Positions 1 through 7,381 of a stretch of DNA of 64,000 nucleotides are shown piece by piece. The position numbers were made by a program, and so were the translations under genes. The notes under the pieces are model-generated. The model saw nothing but the letters and a program-made list of their open reading frames with translations, did no database searches and was not told the origin of the DNA. Origin of the DNA: Blastococcus colisei (GTDB taxonomy: Bacteria; Actinomycetota; Actinomycetes; Mycobacteriales; Geodermatophilaceae); the NCBI RefSeq assembly GCF_006717095.1, contig NZ_VFQE01000001.1:806001-870000 (forward strand). Reading direction: 5' to 3'. Position 1 is the first letter of the stretch. The number at the start of each line of letters is the position of its first letter.

Positions 1-95
1 GTGCCGTAGGTGCGGCGCGAGTACCACTGGGTGAGCCGGTTGAGCAGCGTGCGGGGCGGGTCGAGGGGGATGCGGGCGTCGTCGGTCGCGGTCAT
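1..95 (-). CDS. Carboxymuconolactone decarboxylase-family protein (5' part only)
   Basis: Only about the first 31 codons lie in the window; the gene runs off the left edge. The visible N-terminus (MTATDDARIPLDPPRTLL, then a W-Y-S-R-R-x-Y-G stretch) resembles the start of actinobacterial carboxymuconolactone decarboxylase/AhpD-like proteins, which often open with a short R-I-P-L-x-P-P-R segment before a W-Y-S-R-R helix. The ATG is supported by a strong ribosome binding site, GGAGAGGAA, five bases upstream. The catalytic Cys-x-x-Cys/His region is outside the window, so enzymatic activity cannot be judged. Family assignment rests on the N-terminal pattern alone. Confidence 0.5.
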   Translation of the reverse strand, partial: MTATDDARIPLDPPRTLLNRLTQWYSRRTYG

Positions 96-338
96 GTCGG
101 TTCCTCTCCATCGGGTGGGTGCACTCATGGAGACGGAACAGCGCAGCCGGATGTGACACGGCCGGGAGATCAGGGCCGGAGCCGGTCGGGTCCAGCCCCT
201 GGCGACCCGACCGGCCCGGCGACCGGATGCACCCTCGGCCCCTCGGAGAGCGGCGAAGCGGTGGCGCCCGGTCCCCGGCAACATCCGGGCGCTCCGCGGG
301 GTCACGGCGGACACGCCCGGTCGCGCCGGACGTCGGGA

Positions 339-488
339 TCAGCAGAGGCCGGGTGCGATACGTCGCACCCGGACGGGCGCACGGGCGCAGTGACGGGACG
401 CGGGTGCAGATGCTGTCGCCCGGAACCTGGCGGCGACGTCGGCGGGCAGGCGGTGCCCGAACGGCGGCACGGGCATCGGTTCGTGCAT
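339..488 (-). CDS. Possible 49-residue small protein
   Basis: A short reading frame begins MHEPMPVPPFGHRLPADV and is preceded by purine-rich GGAAGGA and GAGG stretches. It has high GC at third positions, but so does most of this sequence in several frames. No domain, signal peptide or membrane segment is visible and I do not recognise a family. It is the only plausible gene in the 491-base stretch between the CMD-family gene and the small gene at 588; otherwise that stretch shows nothing recognisable. It may well be spurious. Confidence 0.22.
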   Translation of the reverse strand: MHEPMPVPPFGHRLPADVAARFRATASAPASRHCARAPVRVRRIAPGLC

Positions 489-575
489 CGGCCTCACGTC
501 CTTCCGGTGGGCGGTGACCGGAGGAGGCGCGGGACGGGACGCCGGATACAGCGCCCGCCGCGAGAGGCCGGCGGG

Positions 576-581
576 CACACT
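576..581 (+). promoter_or_regulatory. -10 box of a leaderless promoter
   Basis: CACACT fits the xANNNT form of the actinobacterial -10 box and ends six bases before the GTG at 588, the geometry expected for a leaderless transcript. This is weaker than the TANNNT examples elsewhere in the window. Confidence 0.35.
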
Positions 582-587
582 CTCGCG

Positions 588-881
588 GTGGACACCTTCA
601 CCCTCTTCCTCGCGCTGCGTCCCGAACCACCGCTGGACCAGGCGGCCGTCGACGCGCTGGGTGGAGTACTGCGCCCCGGGGACGACGACCTGCGCGTGTG
701 GCGCGAGGAGGGGCGCGGCCTCCTCCGGGTGTCGACGGAGACATCCGCCGAGGGGCTCGAGGCGGCGCTGGAGCTCGCGCACGGGCTGGGCGCCGAGGTG
801 CTGGCGGAGTGCCCGGGGACGCTGCTCGAGGTCTCGGCCCTGGGGGACGAGGACTCCCTGGTCTGGCGCGCGGTCCCCTGA
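588..881 (+). CDS. Hypothetical protein, 97 aa
   Basis: Small soluble-looking protein beginning VDTFTLFLALRPEPPLDQ and ending in a D-S-L-V-W-R-A-V-P tail. It is acidic, with alternating short hydrophobic stretches suggesting an alpha/beta fold. There is no signal peptide or membrane segment and I do not recognise a family. The frame is open far upstream, but the GTG at 588 is chosen because a -10-like CACACT lies just before it and the residues upstream (Arg/Pro/Gly-rich) look non-coding. It is convergent with the chorismate mutase gene 62 bases downstream. Confidence 0.6.
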   Translation: MDTFTLFLALRPEPPLDQAAVDALGGVLRPGDDDLRVWREEGRGLLRVSTETSAEGLEAALELAHGLGAEVLAECPGTLLEVSALGDEDSLVWRAVP

Positions 882-943
882 CGGTCCCGCTGTACGGCCC
901 CGTCCCGAGGCTCGCCCTGAACGTCGAAGGACGGGGACCTCGT

Positions 944-1234
944 TCAGAGCCGGCCGCGACCCTGACGGAGCAGCATCATGCCGAGCGCGGCGCCGTCGGC
1001 ACCCAGCGCCGCCTCGAACCGCGCGAGCACCTGCTGCTCACGGGAGAGGTTGAGTCGCGTGCCGCCGCTGGCCGACCGCAGCGCGCCGATCTCCTGCGAG
1101 ATGGCCAGCCGGCGCCGGACGAGCTCGATGATCTCGGCGTCGCACGCGTCGATCGCGGACCGCAGTTCGCCGATGCGCTCGATCTCGGTGCCGGTGACGG
1201 CGACGGGCGCGGAGGAGGCGGTGAGGGCGCTCAT
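944..1234 (-). CDS. aroQ: Chorismate mutase, AroQ type
   Basis: Converts chorismate to prephenate, the branch point to phenylalanine and tyrosine. The 96-residue all-helical protein matches intracellular actinobacterial AroQ mutases such as M. tuberculosis Rv0948c. It has a long first helix (about residues 18-50) containing I-D-x-x-D-x-E-I-I-x-L-V-x-x-R, then the S-x-E-I-G-x-x-R segment with arginines expected in the active site. There is no signal peptide, so it is cytoplasmic. Mycobacterial homologues work in complex with DAHP synthase, which is not encoded here. It is divergent from pcrA, as in M. tuberculosis. The 159 bases in front of the start hold an aromatic leader peptide and an intrinsic terminator, suggesting control by transcription attenuation. 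Confidence 0.9.
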   Translation of the reverse strand: MSALTASSAPVAVTGTEIERIGELRSAIDACDAEIIELVRRRLAISQEIGALRSASGGTRLNLSREQQVLARFEAALGADGAALGMMLLRQGRGRL

Positions 1235-1280
1235 GGGATGTCCTTCGGGTGCTGGTGGCCCGTAGGTCCCCGGAAACGAG

Positions 1281-1313
1281 AAAACGCCCCGGGGCTCTTC
1301 GGGCCCGGGGCGT
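1281..1313 (-). terminator. Intrinsic terminator in the chorismate mutase leader (candidate attenuator)
   Basis: Read on the minus strand, a 10-bp perfect stem (ACGCCCCGGG with its complement, loop of 10) is followed by TTTT, then CTCG and TTT. It sits after the leader peptide stop codon and about 47 bases before the chorismate mutase ATG. It therefore lies inside the transcribed leader, where an attenuator would be expected, rather than downstream of any gene. True T-tracts are rare in this GC-rich window, which makes this one stand out. Confidence 0.7.
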
Positions 1314-1330
1314 CTGTTGCGGCGGAGTGC

Positions 1331-1393
1331 TCAGCCAGCGGTGACGGACACCGGATCCCGGTGACCGTAGTAAAAGCTGACCGTGGCGAGCAC
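1331..1393 (-). CDS. Aromatic leader peptide of the chorismate mutase gene
   Basis: A 20-codon reading frame starts with GTG, carries Ser-Phe-Tyr-Tyr-Gly at codons 6-10, and ends with TGA 18 bases before the terminator stem. Consecutive Phe-Tyr-Tyr codons in a short ORF before a terminator and before chorismate mutase are the classical layout of ribosome-mediated attenuation sensing charged tRNA-Phe and tRNA-Tyr. A -10-like CAGACT ends seven bases before the GTG, so the peptide would be translated from a leaderless transcript. An aromatic leader peptide (AroR) is known before the DAHP synthase gene in Corynebacterium glutamicum; similarity to it is from memory. The alternative antiterminator fold has not been computed. 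Confidence 0.65.
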   Translation of the reverse strand: MLATVSFYYGHRDPVSVTAG

Positions 1394-1400
1394 GGACCGG

Positions 1401-1406
1401 AGTCTG
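1401..1406 (-). promoter_or_regulatory. -10 box for the chorismate mutase leader transcript
   Basis: CAGACT on the minus strand, seven bases before the leader-peptide GTG at 1393, has the same geometry as the other leaderless promoters in the window. No clear -35 box is visible. Confidence 0.45.
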
Positions 1407-1494
1407 CCACAGGTCCGACGCGATCGCCACGATCGGCTCGTGGGACGGGTGGGGTGGACGTGGACGGCGCCCGGGGAGTGTCCCCCGTCCGGCT

Positions 1495-1500
1495 TACAGT
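1495..1500 (+). promoter_or_regulatory. -10 box for the pcrA leader ORF
   Basis: TACAGT matches the TANNNT -10 consensus and ends nine bases before the ATG of the small ORF at 1510. Transcription would begin within a few bases of that ATG, so the upstream ORF is probably read from a leaderless or near-leaderless mRNA. Confidence 0.55.
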
Positions 1501-1509
1501 GATGTGGTC

Positions 1510-1572
1510 ATGAACCCACCCCACGAAAACGCTCCGCTGGCGCTCCACGTCTCCGCGGGGACCCCGGGATGA
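1510..1572 (+). CDS. Upstream ORF (20 codons) overlapping the pcrA start
   Basis: A short ORF beginning MNPPHENAP and ending G-T-P-G-stop. Its TGA overlaps the pcrA ATG as ATGA, the arrangement used for translational coupling. A TANNNT -10 box places the transcription start at or just before its ATG, and no strong ribosome binding site precedes the pcrA ATG, so pcrA translation may depend on termination-reinitiation from this ORF. No composition bias (such as runs of one amino acid) suggests amino-acid sensing. It could also be a chance ORF. Confidence 0.5.
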   Translation: MNPPHENAPLALHVSAGTPG

Positions 1573-3881
1573 GCGTCCAGGAGGCCCTGACCGGGCCGCA
1601 GCAGTCCCTGCCCGGAACCGAGGCCCTCCAGCGCACCGCCAAGGGCCCCGTCGGGCGCGAGCTCGAGCGGATGCTCGCCGGTCTCAACGGCCCACAGCGC
1701 CAGGCCGTCGTCCACGAGGGCGGGCCGCTGCTCATCGTGGCCGGCGCGGGCTCGGGGAAGACCCGGGTGCTCGCGCACCGGATCGCCTACCTGCTGGGTG
1801 CGCGCCACACCCAGCCCGGCGAGATCCTCGCGATCACGTTCACGAACAAGGCCGCCGGCGAGATGAAGGAGCGGGTGGCCCACCTCGTCGGGCCGCGCGC
1901 CCGCGCGATGTGGGTCTCGACGTTCCACTCCATGTGCGTGCGCATCCTCCGCGCCGAGGCCGCCAAGCTGGGCCTGAAATCGTCGTTCACGATCTACGAC
2001 CAGGGCGACTCGGTCCGGCTGATGACGATGGTCGCCCGCGACCTCGACCTCGACGCCAAGCGCTACCCGGGCCGCAGCCTCGCCGCGCAGGTGTCCAACC
2101 TCAAGAACGAGCTGGTCGACGAGGAGGGCTACGTCCCGCAGACGGCGCCGGAGAAGGTGCTCGCGGAGGCCTACAAGCTCTACCAGCAGCGGCTGCGCCA
2201 GGCGCACGCCATGGATTTCGACGATCTGATCATGAACACCGTGCACCTGCTGCAGGCGTTCCCCGACGTCGCCGAGCACTACCGGCGCCGCTTCCGGCAC
2301 GTGCTGGTCGACGAGTACCAAGACACGAACCACGCCCAGTACATGCTGGTCCGCGAGCTGGTGGGCGACGGCACGGGCCCGGTGCCCATGGCCGAGCTGT
2401 GCGTCGTCGGCGACGCCGACCAGTCGATCTACGCGTTCCGCGGCGCGACGATCCGCAACATCGACGAGTTCGAGCGCGACTACCCGCAGGCCACCACGAT
2501 CCTGCTGGAGCAGAACTACCGCTCCACCCAGCGGATCCTGAAGGCCGCGAACCAGGTCATCTCGCGCAACACCGGTCGCCGTCCCAAGAACCTGTGGACC
2601 GACTCCGGCGACGGCGAGCTGATCGAGGGCTACGTCGCCGACAACGAGCACGACGAGGCCGCCTGGGTCGCCGAGCAGATCGACGCCCTGGTCGACGAGG
2701 GCGTGGCCCAGCCGAAGGACATCGCAGTCTTCTACCGGACCAACAACGCCTCCCGTGTCTTCGAGGAGGTCTTCATCCGGGTCGGCATGCCCTACAAGGT
2801 CGTCGGCGGGGTGCGCTTCTACGAGCGCAAGGAGGTCCGCGACGCGCTGGCCTACCTGAAGGTGGTCGCCAACCCGACCGACATCGTCAGCCTGCGCCGG
2901 GTCATCAACACCCCGAAGCGCGGCATCGGCGACCGGGCGGAGGCATGCATCGAGAACTTCGCCGACCGCGAGCGGATCCCGTTCGCCTCGGCGCTGCGCC
3001 GGTGTTCGGAGGTGGGTGAGCTCGCCACCCGCTCGCTGAAGTCGGTCCAGGAGTTCGTCGCGCTGCTGGAGGAGTTCGAGCAGCTGGTCGAGACCGGTTC
3101 GGGGCCCGCCGCGCTGCTGGAGAGCATCCTCGACCGCACCGGCTACCTCGCCGAGCTGCAGGCGAGCACCGACCCCCAGGACGAGGGGCGGGTCGACAAC
3201 CTCAACGAGCTGATCTCGGTGGCCGCGGAGTTCGAGGCAGCCAACCCGAACGGGACGGTCACCGACTTCCTGGAGCAGGTGTCGCTGGTGGCCGACGCCG
3301 ACCAGATCCCGGTCACCGGCGACGACGCCGGCGTCGTCACGATGATGACGCTGCACACGGCCAAGGGCCTGGAGTTCCCGGTCGTCTTCCTGACGGCGCT
3401 GGAGGACGGCGTCTTCCCGCACCTGCGCGCCCTGGGGGACCCGCGAGAGCTGGAGGAGGAGCGGCGGCTGGCCTACGTGGGCATCACCCGCGCCCAGCAG
3501 AGGCTGTTCCTCTCACGGGCCCAGGTGCGCACCAGCTGGGGGCAGCCGTCGTACAACCCGCCGTCCCGGTTCCTGGACGAGGTCCCGCCGGACACGGTGC
3601 ACTGGGCCCGGCTCGAGCCGGCCCCGGCGTCGACCGGCTACTCGTCGGCCCAGTCGCGGGTCGCCGCGACCGGTCTGTCGACCGGTGGCCTGCGCGGTGG
3701 CGCGGGCAACCGGGCGGTCATCGCGGTGGACGTCGGCGACCGGGTCAGCCATGACGCGTTCGGCCTGGGCACCGTGGTCGAGGTGACCGGCGTGGGCGAC
3801 AAGGCCCAGGCCACGGTCGACTTCGGCTCCGGCGGCACCAAGCGCCTGGTCCTCAGGTACGCCCCCCTCGTGAAGCTCTGA
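1569..3881 (+). CDS. pcrA: ATP-dependent DNA helicase PcrA/UvrD1 (superfamily 1)
   Basis: A 3'-5' DNA helicase for repair, replication restart and removal of blocked complexes. Its 770 residues match UvrD1/PcrA in length and domain order. It has the Q motif and Walker A (GAGSGKT, about residues 57-63), motif Ia (TFTNKAAGEMKERV), Walker B/motif II (VDEYQDTN), motif III (GDADQSIYAFRG), motif IV (QNYRST), motif V (TLHTAKGLEFP) and motif VI (AYVGITRAQ). It ends in a small SH3/Tudor-like domain (about residues 720-770) that in PcrA/UvrD homologues contacts RNA polymerase. The start is the ATG overlapping the upstream ORF. The position next to chorismate mutase and the M23 peptidase gene is the same as Rv0949 in M. 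tuberculosis. Confidence 0.96.
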   Translation: MSVQEALTGPQQSLPGTEALQRTAKGPVGRELERMLAGLNGPQRQAVVHEGGPLLIVAGAGSGKTRVLAHRIAYLLGARHTQPGEILAITFTNKAAGEMKERVAHLVGPRARAMWVSTFHSMCVRILRAEAAKLGLKSSFTIYDQGDSVRLMTMVARDLDLDAKRYPGRSLAAQVSNLKNELVDEEGYVPQTAPEKVLAEAYKLYQQRLRQAHAMDFDDLIMNTVHLLQAFPDVAEHYRRRFRHVLVDEYQDTNHAQYMLVRELVGDGTGPVPMAELCVVGDADQSIYAFRGATIRNIDEFERDYPQATTILLEQNYRSTQRILKAANQVISRNTGRRPKNLWTDSGDGELIEGYVADNEHDEAAWVAEQIDALVDEGVAQPKDIAVFYRTNNASRVFEEVFIRVGMPYKVVGGVRFYERKEVRDALAYLKVVANPTDIVSLRRVINTPKRGIGDRAEACIENFADRERIPFASALRRCSEVGELATRSLKSVQEFVALLEEFEQLVETGSGPAALLESILDRTGYLAELQASTDPQDEGRVDNLNELISVAAEFEAANPNGTVTDFLEQVSLVADADQIPVTGDDAGVVTMMTLHTAKGLEFPVVFLTALEDGVFPHLRALGDPRELEEERRLAYVGITRAQQRLFLSRAQVRTSWGQPSYNPPSRFLDEVPPDTVHWARLEPAPASTGYSSAQSRVAATGLSTGGLRGGAGNRAVIAVDVGDRVSHDAFGLGTVVEVTGVGDKAQATVDFGSGGTKRLVLRYAPLVKL

Positions 3882-3984
3882 CTCCCTGGCTCAGCCGTGC
3901 TCTAGGGGTTGTTCTCGCCCTTCGGGGACGATGCAGCGCTCCGAATGTGTGAAGAACACTCCCGAAGCCGCGCTCGAACGACCG

Positions 3985-4833
3985 TCAGATCTGCACGCCG
4001 CGCTCGGCGAGCCAGTCCTGCGGGTCGAGCGGGCGGCCGTCGATGTCGCCGCGGTGGATCTCGTAGTGCAGGTGCGGCCCGGTGGAGTAGCCCTCGTTGC
4101 CGACCTTCGCGATCTGGTCGCCGGCGTGCACGATGTCGCCGGCCCGGACGTCGTAGTACCGCATGTGCCCGTAGATGTGCACGTTGCCGTCGGCGTCCTG
4201 GATGTAGACGGCATTGCCGAAACCGGAGACGCGGCCGGCCTTGATGACCACGCCGTCGGCGGCCGAGTAGATCGGAGTGCCGAGCGGGGCGGCCAGGTCG
4301 AGGCCGTAGTGCATCTGGCCCCAGCGCATGCAGTAGCAGGTGGTGAGCCGGCCCTGGGTGGGGAGCACGGTCTTCGGGGCCCGCGCGGCGCGGGAGGCCG
4401 CGAGCTCGCCGAGCCGGGCCTGCGCCTCCGCTTCGGAGATGCTGCGGCGCACGCCGGCGTCGTCGATGCCCCCGCTCAGGGCGAGGTCGGCGGCGACGCC
4501 GAGGCCGTAGTCGGAGGCGGTGCCCGTCAGTTCGTCCGATGGTCCGGTGAGGCCGGGGACCGCCGCGAGGACGGCGCCGGCGATCAGGGCGGCGAGCCAG
4601 AGGTGGGCTCGGCGGCCGGGAGGGTGGGGGAGCCGCCGGGTCCGGGGGCGCGTGGCCGGCTCCGCGGTGACCGGCTCCGCGGTGACCGGCTCCGCGGCGG
4701 TGGCCGTCGGCCCCGCCGTGGAGACGGCGGCGGGCGCTGTCCGCGTGGCGTCGACGATGGGGGCGCCCAGGGAGGCGGTGTCGCGCTCGGTCCCGGGCCG
4801 CTCGAGGACCTGGGGTGCACTGCTGCGAGACAT
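3985..4833 (-). CDS. Membrane-anchored M23 peptidoglycan endopeptidase (Rv0950c-like)
   Basis: Predicted zinc metallopeptidase or LytM-type factor acting on peptidoglycan outside the membrane. The start at 4833 is preceded by GGGAAGG at good spacing; this gives 282 residues. The N-terminal 75 residues are a Pro/Ala/Thr-rich cytoplasmic tail, then comes one membrane helix (about 77-95) and a linker. The C-terminal M23 domain (last ~115 residues) carries HYGLD (zinc ligands His and Asp), a YGHM motif and GPHLHYEI with the H-x-H zinc and catalytic histidines. The key residues are all present, so it may be active. A 15-bp unit repeated three times at 4656-4700 encodes a V-T-A-E-P repeat in the tail. 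Confidence 0.87.
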   Translation of the reverse strand: MSRSSAPQVLERPGTERDTASLGAPIVDATRTAPAAVSTAGPTATAAEPVTAEPVTAEPATRPRTRRLPHPPGRRAHLWLAALIAGAVLAAVPGLTGPSDELTGTASDYGLGVAADLALSGGIDDAGVRRSISEAEAQARLGELAASRAARAPKTVLPTQGRLTTCYCMRWGQMHYGLDLAAPLGTPIYSAADGVVIKAGRVSGFGNAVYIQDADGNVHIYGHMRYYDVRAGDIVHAGDQIAKVGNEGYSTGPHLHYEIHRGDIDGRPLDPQDWLAERGVQI

Positions 4834-5030
4834 GGCGCACCTTCCCGGACGAGCGCTGCCCTGCCGAGCCGTGTGGCGGCCCGCCGGGGGAGCGGCGGTG
4901 GCTGAGGACGACCGGGTCCGGTCGTCCACCGGTGGTCACCGGCGCCGTGATCGAACCGTAACGATGTGTCATGGCACGGCAAAGCACCGCACGGCACGTG
5001 TCGCGTTGTGTGCGCGGTGTGATGAGGCTC

Positions 5031-5091
5031 GGACGGCAGGACGGCAGGACGGCAGGACGGCAGGACGGCAGGACGGCAGGACGGCAGGACG
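5031..5091. repeat. Perfect 8-bp tandem repeat, about 7.6 copies
   Basis: The unit GGACGGCA is repeated head-to-tail seven times without error plus five more bases. It lies in the 326-base gap between the M23 peptidase start (4833) and the lipase stop (5160), on the upstream side of the M23 gene. No convincing gene overlaps it. Eight is not a multiple of three, so copy changes would shift any overlapping frame. Apart from the repeat I see nothing recognisable in this gap. Confidence 0.9.
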
Positions 5092-5159
5092 CTGGCACGC
5101 GGGTACGACGGAACCGGCATGACCGCGGCCGCGCCTACGGCGACGCGCCCGGGAACGGC

Positions 5160-6059
5160 TCAGGCGACGGCGGTGCGGCCGACCGCCGGCCGGTCCGTGG
5201 CCTCGCGACGGCCGGCCAGCGTCGCGGCGACCTCGTCGACCACCTGCCGGTGCCGGGGCAGGCTCATGTGCCCTACTCCCCGGACCAGGACGTTACGGGC
5301 GGCGAGATCGGGGTGGTCGCACCGGCCCGACCGCGTCGGCAGTACCACCTGGTCGAGATCGCTGTAGATCGCCGTGACCGTGGTCCGGCAGGCAGGGGCG
5401 GGCTCGGCGAGCTCCCGCAGCACCGGTGATCCCGGCCGGAGCTGGCGGATCAGCGGGGTGGGGACGACGTGGGCGAGGACCGAACCCTGGTGCGGGGTCC
5501 CGAGGGTCACCAGCGACTCGACCCGACGGTCCCCGCCCTGGCGCTGCACGTGGTAGCGGGCGATCAGTCCCCCGAGGCTGTGCCCGACGACGTGCACCCG
5601 GTCGTAGCCGGTCTGCTCGCAGAGGCGCTCGATGTGCGCGCCGAGATCGGCCGCTCCGCGGGCGACGTCGGTGAGGAGCGGGCTGTAGTTCCAGGTGCAG
5701 ACGTGGGCGAACCCGCGCCGGCGCAGGCTGCGCTGCATCACGGAGAAGACCGACCGGTTGTCCACCAGGCCGTGCACGAGCAGTACCGGGATGCGGGCGG
5801 CCAGCGGATCGGCGGCGAAGAGCGCCCGCACCGTGGGTGGTTGCTGCCCCGGGCGGTTGCGCGGGTCGGGCCGCAGTGCCGGTACCCGCGTGCCGAGGGG
5901 ATACATGAGCACGTGGGCGCCGACCCAGGCGAGTTCGGTGAGGCCGCCGGTCAGCGTGGCGGGGCTGCACAGGGCGCGCAGCGTGCCCCCTGGCGTGCCG
6001 ACGGGTGCCGGTCCGGTGTGCGACTCTGGGTGGCGCTCCGGACCACTCGTTGCACGCAT
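5160..6059 (-). CDS. Alpha/beta hydrolase, lipase/esterase-like
   Basis: Serine hydrolase of the triacylglycerol-lipase type; the substrate is unknown. The 299-residue protein has an oxyanion-loop HG (VLLVHGLVDN, about residues 92-101), the nucleophile elbow GHSLGG (about 159-164), followed by a T-L-G-T-P-H-Q-G segment typical of lipases. A late Asp (YSDLDQVV) and His (VGHMSLP) complete the triad. Residues 30-55 are moderately hydrophobic and may associate with the membrane, but no standard signal peptide is present. The ATG at 6059 is preceded by GGGGAGA. A perfect CRP-type palindrome sits about 95 bases upstream, between this gene and the divergent membrane-protein gene. Confidence 0.8.
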   Translation of the reverse strand: MRATSGPERHPESHTGPAPVGTPGGTLRALCSPATLTGGLTELAWVGAHVLMYPLGTRVPALRPDPRNRPGQQPPTVRALFAADPLAARIPVLLVHGLVDNRSVFSVMQRSLRRRGFAHVCTWNYSPLLTDVARGAADLGAHIERLCEQTGYDRVHVVGHSLGGLIARYHVQRQGGDRRVESLVTLGTPHQGSVLAHVVPTPLIRQLRPGSPVLRELAEPAPACRTTVTAIYSDLDQVVLPTRSGRCDHPDLAARNVLVRGVGHMSLPRHRQVVDEVAATLAGRREATDRPAVGRTAVA

Positions 6060-6153
6060 GACCGATCTCCCCGACTGTCCTCCACCGGCATCGGCGCGGT
6101 TCGGCCTCGCTGGTCCGTGGATATGTGTCCGTCGATTTCACGGTAATGCGCTC

Positions 6154-6171
6154 GTGTGATGCGCATCACAC
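6154..6171. promoter_or_regulatory. CRP/FNR-family operator, perfect palindrome
   Basis: An 18-bp perfect inverted repeat containing TGTGATGCGCATCACA, which is exactly the CRP consensus TGTGA-N6-TCACA shared by E. coli CRP and mycobacterial Crp (Rv3676). It lies in the 243-base divergent region between the lipase gene (start 6059) and the membrane-protein gene (start 6303), so it could control either or both. The match to the consensus is direct; binding by a Crp homologue in this organism is inference. Confidence 0.7.
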
Positions 6172-6302
6172 ACGACTCTCCGGATCGTCGGCGGATCGAG
6201 TCCGGTTCGTGACCGGATCGCTGCCATCCGGAACCACGCGACCGCTGCCCGCGGTCGCAGACTGAGGTCGATTCCGACGACCTGGGAACCGAAGGGGGAA
6301 CC

Positions 6303-7346
6303 GTGTCCCGCGACGCCCGAACGGGGCCGACCAGCCGCCGCGTGACGCCGACCGCGCGCCGCGGTGCGGTGCGGCCGACGCCGTCGGCGCGCCCGGCCAC
6401 GCAGCAGGCAGGGACGCCGACGCCGGGGGAGGGGCTCGTCGTCGGCCCGGTGCCCCCTGGTGCTCGCGTCGCCGGGGTGCTGCTCGTACTCGCCGCCCTG
6501 GCCGGCGTCGCGGCCGCCTTCCCCACGTATCTGGTCGTGGGCGGCCAGGACCTGTCGGCGGTGGACGGGTTCGGCAGCGCGCTCGTCGCCCTGCTCGTGC
6601 CCGGAGTCCACCTCGCTGTCGGCGGCGCCCTCCTCCGGGGAGCGGTGCCGAAGTTCGGTCTGGCCTACGCGGGTGTGGCCGGGGCGCTGGGTGTCGGACA
6701 GCTGCTGATCGAGCTCTACCACGGCAGCAGTTCGACGACCCGGCCCGCGGTCGAGGTGCTCGCCGGGGAGCGCGTGCTCACCAGCGGCGTCGAGGCGGCG
6801 CCCGGCTGGGTCCTCGGCGTCGTCGCCCTCGGGCTCACCGTCCTCGCGGGCGTCGTGGCCATCTGGTCGTGGGGTCGGACCGTCATGGAGGACGGCGGCG
6901 CGCTCGACTCCGTCCGCTCGGGCCTGGCCGGCTCCGCCGTGCTGCTGGGCGTCACGGCCGTCCTGTGTCTCTCGCTGCCGTCCTCCGACGTGCCCGACGA
7001 GCTGGTCACCGACCCCGCGACGGGTCTGGAGACCGTGGTGACCCAGGAGGGCCCGCGGGCGTTGCTCGAGCGCCCCGGGCTCGCGCTCCTGGGTGGGTTG
7101 CTGCTCGCCGGCGCCGTCGTCCTCTGCTCGGTCATCGCGCCGTCGCTGCGCCCGCGCCTGGCCGTCGTCGGGGGCCTGCTCGGCGTGACCGTCGTCGTCC
7201 TGGGGGCGGCGCTGACCGGGGTGCGGGACGCAGCCTCCTCCGGCGAGCTGGAGTGGACCCTTCCCGGAGCGGGCCTGCTCGTCGCCGGGCTGGCTTACGC
7301 GGCGCTCACCGCGCTCGCCTGGCGCCTGCGCCGTGGCCGTTCCTGA
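6303..7346 (+). CDS. Integral membrane protein of unknown function
   Basis: A 347-residue protein. The first ~50 residues are a basic, Pro/Thr-rich cytoplasmic tail. About eight hydrophobic segments follow (near residues 55-78, 90-112, 115-137, 165-190, 215-232, 255-275, 280-305 and 315-338), with a polar loop after residue 235. No family signature is recognised. GTG is chosen because GAAGGGGGA precedes it at good spacing. It is divergent from the lipase gene and separated from it by the CRP-type palindrome; the next gene on the same strand starts 35 bases downstream with its own promoter. Confidence 0.75.
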   Translation: MSRDARTGPTSRRVTPTARRGAVRPTPSARPATQQAGTPTPGEGLVVGPVPPGARVAGVLLVLAALAGVAAAFPTYLVVGGQDLSAVDGFGSALVALLVPGVHLAVGGALLRGAVPKFGLAYAGVAGALGVGQLLIELYHGSSSTTRPAVEVLAGERVLTSGVEAAPGWVLGVVALGLTVLAGVVAIWSWGRTVMEDGGALDSVRSGLAGSAVLLGVTAVLCLSLPSSDVPDELVTDPATGLETVVTQEGPRALLERPGLALLGGLLLAGAVVLCSVIAPSLRPRLAVVGGLLGVTVVVLGAALTGVRDAASSGELEWTLPGAGLLVAGLAYAALTALAWRLRRGRS

Positions 7347-7368
7347 CCGCGATCAGCGCAGCTGCTCC

Positions 7369-7374
7369 TAAGCT
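7369..7374 (+). promoter_or_regulatory. -10 box of a leaderless promoter (B12-binding protein)
   Basis: TAAGCT fits TANNNT and ends seven bases before the GTG at 7382, with no ribosome binding site in between. Confidence 0.55.
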
Positions 7375-7381
7375 ACGTCTC

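Noticed and set aside
153-587. Extension of the 97-residue protein upstream to 153
   Set aside because: The extra residues are Arg/Gly/Pro-rich without structure, and a -10-like box sits directly before GTG 588.
916-948. CTGAACG/CGTTCAG inverted repeat between the convergent 97-aa protein and chorismate mutase genes
   Set aside because: The stem is only seven base pairs with a long loop and no T-tract; too weak to call a terminator.
1494-3422. A 642-codon open frame antisense to pcrA
   Set aside because: Its protein is repetitive Val/Gly/Leu/Asp/Arg, mirrors the helicase codons, and has no family motif. Long antisense frames are expected in very GC-rich genes, while the sense strand carries every helicase motif.
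5031-5091. The 8-bp tandem array as a CRISPR-like repeat
   Set aside because: There are no spacers between units and no cas genes; it is a simple microsatellite.
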